DNA from: Paenibacillus yonginensis
GTDB taxonomy: Bacteria > Bacillota > Bacilli > Paenibacillales > Paenibacillaceae
DNA length: 64,000 nt
NCBI RefSeq assembly: GCF_001685395.1
Contig: NZ_CP014167.1
Span: 4,844,001-4,908,000 of the forward strand
Direction: 5' to 3'
Shown: in pieces, positions 61,750-64,000 of the stretch
Numbering within the stretch: the first letter of the stretch is position 1
How the letters are laid out: each line of letters starts with the position of its first letter
Position numbers and translations under genes: made by a program
The notes under the pieces: generated by a model
What the model was told of the DNA's origin: nothing
Database searches by the model: none
Seen by the model: only the letters and a program-made list of their open reading frames with translations

Positions 61750-62628
61750 ATGGCTAAGCATACACACGAACGCGGCATACTGTCGAATCACGATTTGAAG
61801 AAACCGATGAACCGGTTCGTTTACGGGATTATGATTCTGTTCATAGTCATTATGGTCTTAACGATGCTGTACCCGATCCTGATGACGATGTTTAATGGGC
61901 TTAAATCCAATCAGGAGGTCAACTCGTTCCCGCCGCATTTTTTCCCGGAGCAGTGGAATTGGGACAATTTCAAGGAGGGCTGGAATTACATTGACCTGGT
62001 CAGCTTCTTGAAAAATACCGTGTTCATCTTCCTGGGCAACATGGTGATGACCGTTGTCATTCTTGGTTTGGCCGCCTTCAGCATCTCTCGGCTGAACGTG
62101 CCGTTTAAGAAAGCTTTTTATTTCTTCTTCCTGATGACGTTGTTTATTCCGGCGTCCAGCTACATGATCCCGAACTTCGTTAACCTGAAGGAGCTAGGGC
62201 TGCTCAACAGTTATCTGGCGTTCTGGCTGCCGGCCGGGGCCAATACGTTTTTCTTCCTGCTGCTGAAGAATTTCTTCGACGGCATCCACATTGAAATCTT
62301 TGAAGCGGGCCGGATCGACGGGGCTTCCGAGGTGGCAAGCTTCTTCCGGATTGCCGTGCCGCTGTCGCTGCCGATTATTTTTACACTGGCGATCTTTACG
62401 TTCTCAACAGCCTGGAATGACTGGTTCTGGCCGTCTCTGGTCATGCAGACCGAAGACAAATATACGCTGGCCACCGCGATCTATAAGTACGTGATTAACG
62501 TGCGGGCGCTGAACACCAACATCAAGTTTGCAATTTTGTTTATGGTCATGGTGCCGCCGATTTTCGTATTCCTGGCCTTCCAGAAGTTTATTATGCGCGG
62601 CGTCAACATGTCTGCCGTCAAAGGCTGA
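61750..62628 (+). CDS. Sugar ABC transporter permease (MalG/UgpE type)
   Basis: A 292-residue permease with six helices and the EAA loop EAGRIDGASEVASFFRIAVP. The C-terminal FQKFIMRGVNMSAVKG is typical of MalG-like subunits. It pairs with the preceding permease. The coding end forms the left arm of a hairpin that lies before the binding-protein gene. Confidence 0.93.
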   Translation: MAKHTHERGILSNHDLKKPMNRFVYGIMILFIVIMVLTMLYPILMTMFNGLKSNQEVNSFPPHFFPEQWNWDNFKEGWNYIDLVSFLKNTVFIFLGNMVMTVVILGLAAFSISRLNVPFKKAFYFFFLMTLFIPASSYMIPNFVNLKELGLLNSYLAFWLPAGANTFFFLLLKNFFDGIHIEIFEAGRIDGASEVASFFRIAVPLSLPIIFTLAIFTFSTAWNDWFWPSLVMQTEDKYTLATAIYKYVINVRALNTNIKFAILFMVMVPPIFVFLAFQKFIMRGVNMSAVKG

Positions 62629-62667
62629 AACCGGACTGACCCTCCTGGGGCCGCCGGTTTCGGCTTT
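62621..62667 (+). terminator. Hairpin between permease and binding-protein genes
   Basis: AAGGCTGAAACCGG (62621-62634) and CCGGTTTCGGCTTT (62654-62667). The T-run is short, so it may be a partial terminator or 3' stabiliser that sets relative levels of permease and binding protein. Confidence 0.6.
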
Positions 62668-62821
62668 GTCCGGACGCCCGGCTGCTGGCGGGTGCCCGGC
62701 ATATGCCATAATCAAAGCGTAAACCTGCACACACGATGAATAAGATTGCACATCGTCATAGAGGGCAGCTTTTTCTAAGATAAGGATGTAAGTTACTCAT
62801 ACGCGAAAAGGGGAAATGATC

Positions 62822-64000
62822 ATGCGCAAGTTTACGGCGGTGCTTCTGTGCCTGCTAATGACCGGCAGTATCCTGGCTGCATGCGGCGGGGGCAACAACA
62901 GCAAAAATAACGCCTCCGGCAATGCGGGCAGCAGCAACAATCCTGCAAGCGCTTCAACGAACAGCGGAGGCGACGCTTCGGCTTCCACCGATGATATCGC
63001 GAGCCGGAAAGTGACGATCAAAATTCATTATCCTACGCCTGACCTGACGGAAATGAGGGCTCAGGAGGACGATAAAATCAAGCGGTTTCAGGAAGTTTAT
63101 CCGAATGTAGAGATCGTTAAAGACGACTGGCAGTATTCGGTGAACGAAATCGGCATCAAGATGGCTTCCAACGAAGCGCCAACCTTCTACAACACTTTTG
63201 CGACCGAAGCGAAATTCCTGATCGAAAAAGGCTGGGTAGCCGATATCACCGATCTCTATAACAATTGGGAATTCAAAGACCAGATGAATCCGGTTTTGCA
63301 AGACCAGTTCATTGTGGACGGCAAGGTATACGGCATCGCGCAAAACGGCTACATCACTTCGACCGTTGTGAACAAAAAGCTGCTTGACGCCAAGAGCGTA
63401 GCCGTTCCGCCGCTCGATTGGACTTGGGACGATATGTACAATGCGGCCAAAGGGGTAGCGGAGCCTAAGAAAGGCATCGCCGGCATTGCCCCGATGGGTA
63501 AAGGCAACGAAGCGGGCTGGAACTGGACGAACTTCCTGTACGAAGCCGGCGGAGACATCGAGAAGGTGGAAGGCGGCAAAGTGACGCAAACCTTCAACTC
63601 CGATGCAGCAGTCAAGGCTCTCGATTTCTACAAAAAGCTGAAATGGGAAGCTAATGCCATTCCGCAGGACTGGGCGCTTGGCTGGGGCGATGCCATTGCC
63701 GCCTTTAAGGAAGGCCGTGCAGCGATGGTGATCGCAGGTGCAGCCGATATTATCGAACCGGCGCTGAATCAAGGCGGCATGAAACCTGAAGACGTACTGA
63801 CTTACCCAATGCCTGCAGCTGAAGCTGGCGGCAAACATACCGGCATCCTTGGCGGCAATTATTTGGTAATCAACCCGAACGCTACGAAAGACGAGCAGGA
63901 AATGGCGTTCCGCTACATTACCTTTGATTACTTCTCCGACAAGGGGCTTGAAGCTACCGAAGCGATTATTAAAGACCGTCAAAAGGACGGCAAATATTAT
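62822..64000 (+). CDS. Sugar ABC transporter substrate-binding lipoprotein, 3' end beyond window
   Basis: Open from ATG 62822 (AAAGGGGAAATG site upstream) to the window end, 393 codons so far. The lipobox SILAACGG places the lipidated Cys at residue 21; an Asn/Ser/Gly linker follows. The solute-binding family 1 fold is shown by IKRFQEVYPNVEIVKDDW, KVYGIAQNGYITSTVVNKKL, WTWDDMYNAAKGVAEPKKG and AFKEGRAAMVIAGAADI. Members bind malto- or other oligosaccharides outside the membrane and pass them to the two permeases upstream. The C-terminus is not seen. Confidence 0.92.
   Translation, partial: MRKFTAVLLCLLMTGSILAACGGGNNSKNNASGNAGSSNNPASASTNSGGDASASTDDIASRKVTIKIHYPTPDLTEMRAQEDDKIKRFQEVYPNVEIVKDDWQYSVNEIGIKMASNEAPTFYNTFATEAKFLIEKGWVADITDLYNNWEFKDQMNPVLQDQFIVDGKVYGIAQNGYITSTVVNKKLLDAKSVAVPPLDWTWDDMYNAAKGVAEPKKGIAGIAPMGKGNEAGWNWTNFLYEAGGDIEKVEGGKVTQTFNSDAAVKALDFYKKLKWEANAIPQDWALGWGDAIAAFKEGRAAMVIAGAADIIEPALNQGGMKPEDVLTYPMPAAEAGGKHTGILGGNYLVINPNATKDEQEMAFRYITFDYFSDKGLEATEAIIKDRQKDGKYY

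Noticed and set aside
1..64000. tRNA, rRNA, CRISPR arrays, prophage or toxin-antitoxin modules
   Set aside because: Reading both strands showed no cloverleaf, ribosomal, regularly spaced repeat or phage-like block; the only clear mobile element is the group II intron.

Overview
The window looks like chromosome of a low-to-mid GC Gram-positive endospore former of the Paenibacillaceae, most likely Paenibacillus. This rests on: GNN/CTG-rich coding at an apparent GC a little above 50%; strong Bacillus-type ribosome sites, with TTG and GTG starts common; typical Firmicute families (bacilliredoxin, LipL, YneF, YthP/YthQ, YesM/YesN-like regulators, SLH surface proteins, DUF5808); and strong hairpin-plus-T terminators. 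No rRNA, tRNA or CRISPR was found. The assignment is by family recall; no search was run.

Layout. 1-6.1 kb: a 5'-truncated acetyltransferase, two small unknown proteins, a MarR regulator, an MFS exporter, then a TetR regulator divergent from an ABC exporter pair whose promoter is bracketed by matching palindromes. 6-8.8 kb: a scar holding a nucleotidyltransferase tail and a frameshifted acetyltransferase, followed by a YthP/YthQ-like ABC system. 8.9-16.7 kb: HI0933-type flavoprotein, orphan PAS histidine kinase, bacilliredoxin, nadE, AraC/GyrI regulator, acpS, mutY. 17.1-21.8 kb: an SLH-domain surface protein and a 1117-residue exported protein, with an AT-rich block spanning the end of one gene and the start of the next. 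22-30.9 kb: sodA, an acetyltransferase, a QueG-Ogt fusion, an HD-GYP-like protein, yneF, folE, lipL, a second SOD fused to a helical domain, a YqkD-like hydrolase. 31-35.4 kb: IclR regulator, exported alpha/beta hydrolase, and a GntR-DUF1648-DUF5808 operon under a 21-bp perfect inverted repeat. 35.4-41 kb: acnA, an exported-type amidase-domain protein, ddl, a small unknown. 41.3-46.5 kb: a complete branched-chain amino acid/amide ABC operon. 46.7-49.6 kb: inositol monophosphatase, a small unknown, a GDSL hydrolase with a copper-amine-oxidase-N-like tail.

49.6-51.5 kb is a group II intron with its reverse transcriptase, lying just after a terminator. 51.7-64 kb is a carbohydrate locus: two different GH65 disaccharide phosphorylases, beta-phosphoglucomutase, a YesM/YesN-type two-component pair, two sugar ABC permeases and a sugar-binding lipoprotein that runs off the end. 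The simplest reading is import of an alpha-linked disaccharide or oligosaccharide, phosphorolysis to beta-glucose 1-phosphate, and conversion to glucose 6-phosphate, with the two-component system sensing the sugar.

The least ordinary items are the QueG-Ogt fusion, the composition mosaic in the SLH pair, the SOD with an added N-terminal domain, the degenerate HD-GYP motif, the intron placed at the head of the GH65 operon, and the pseudogene scar that reads in frame into an ABC ATPase.
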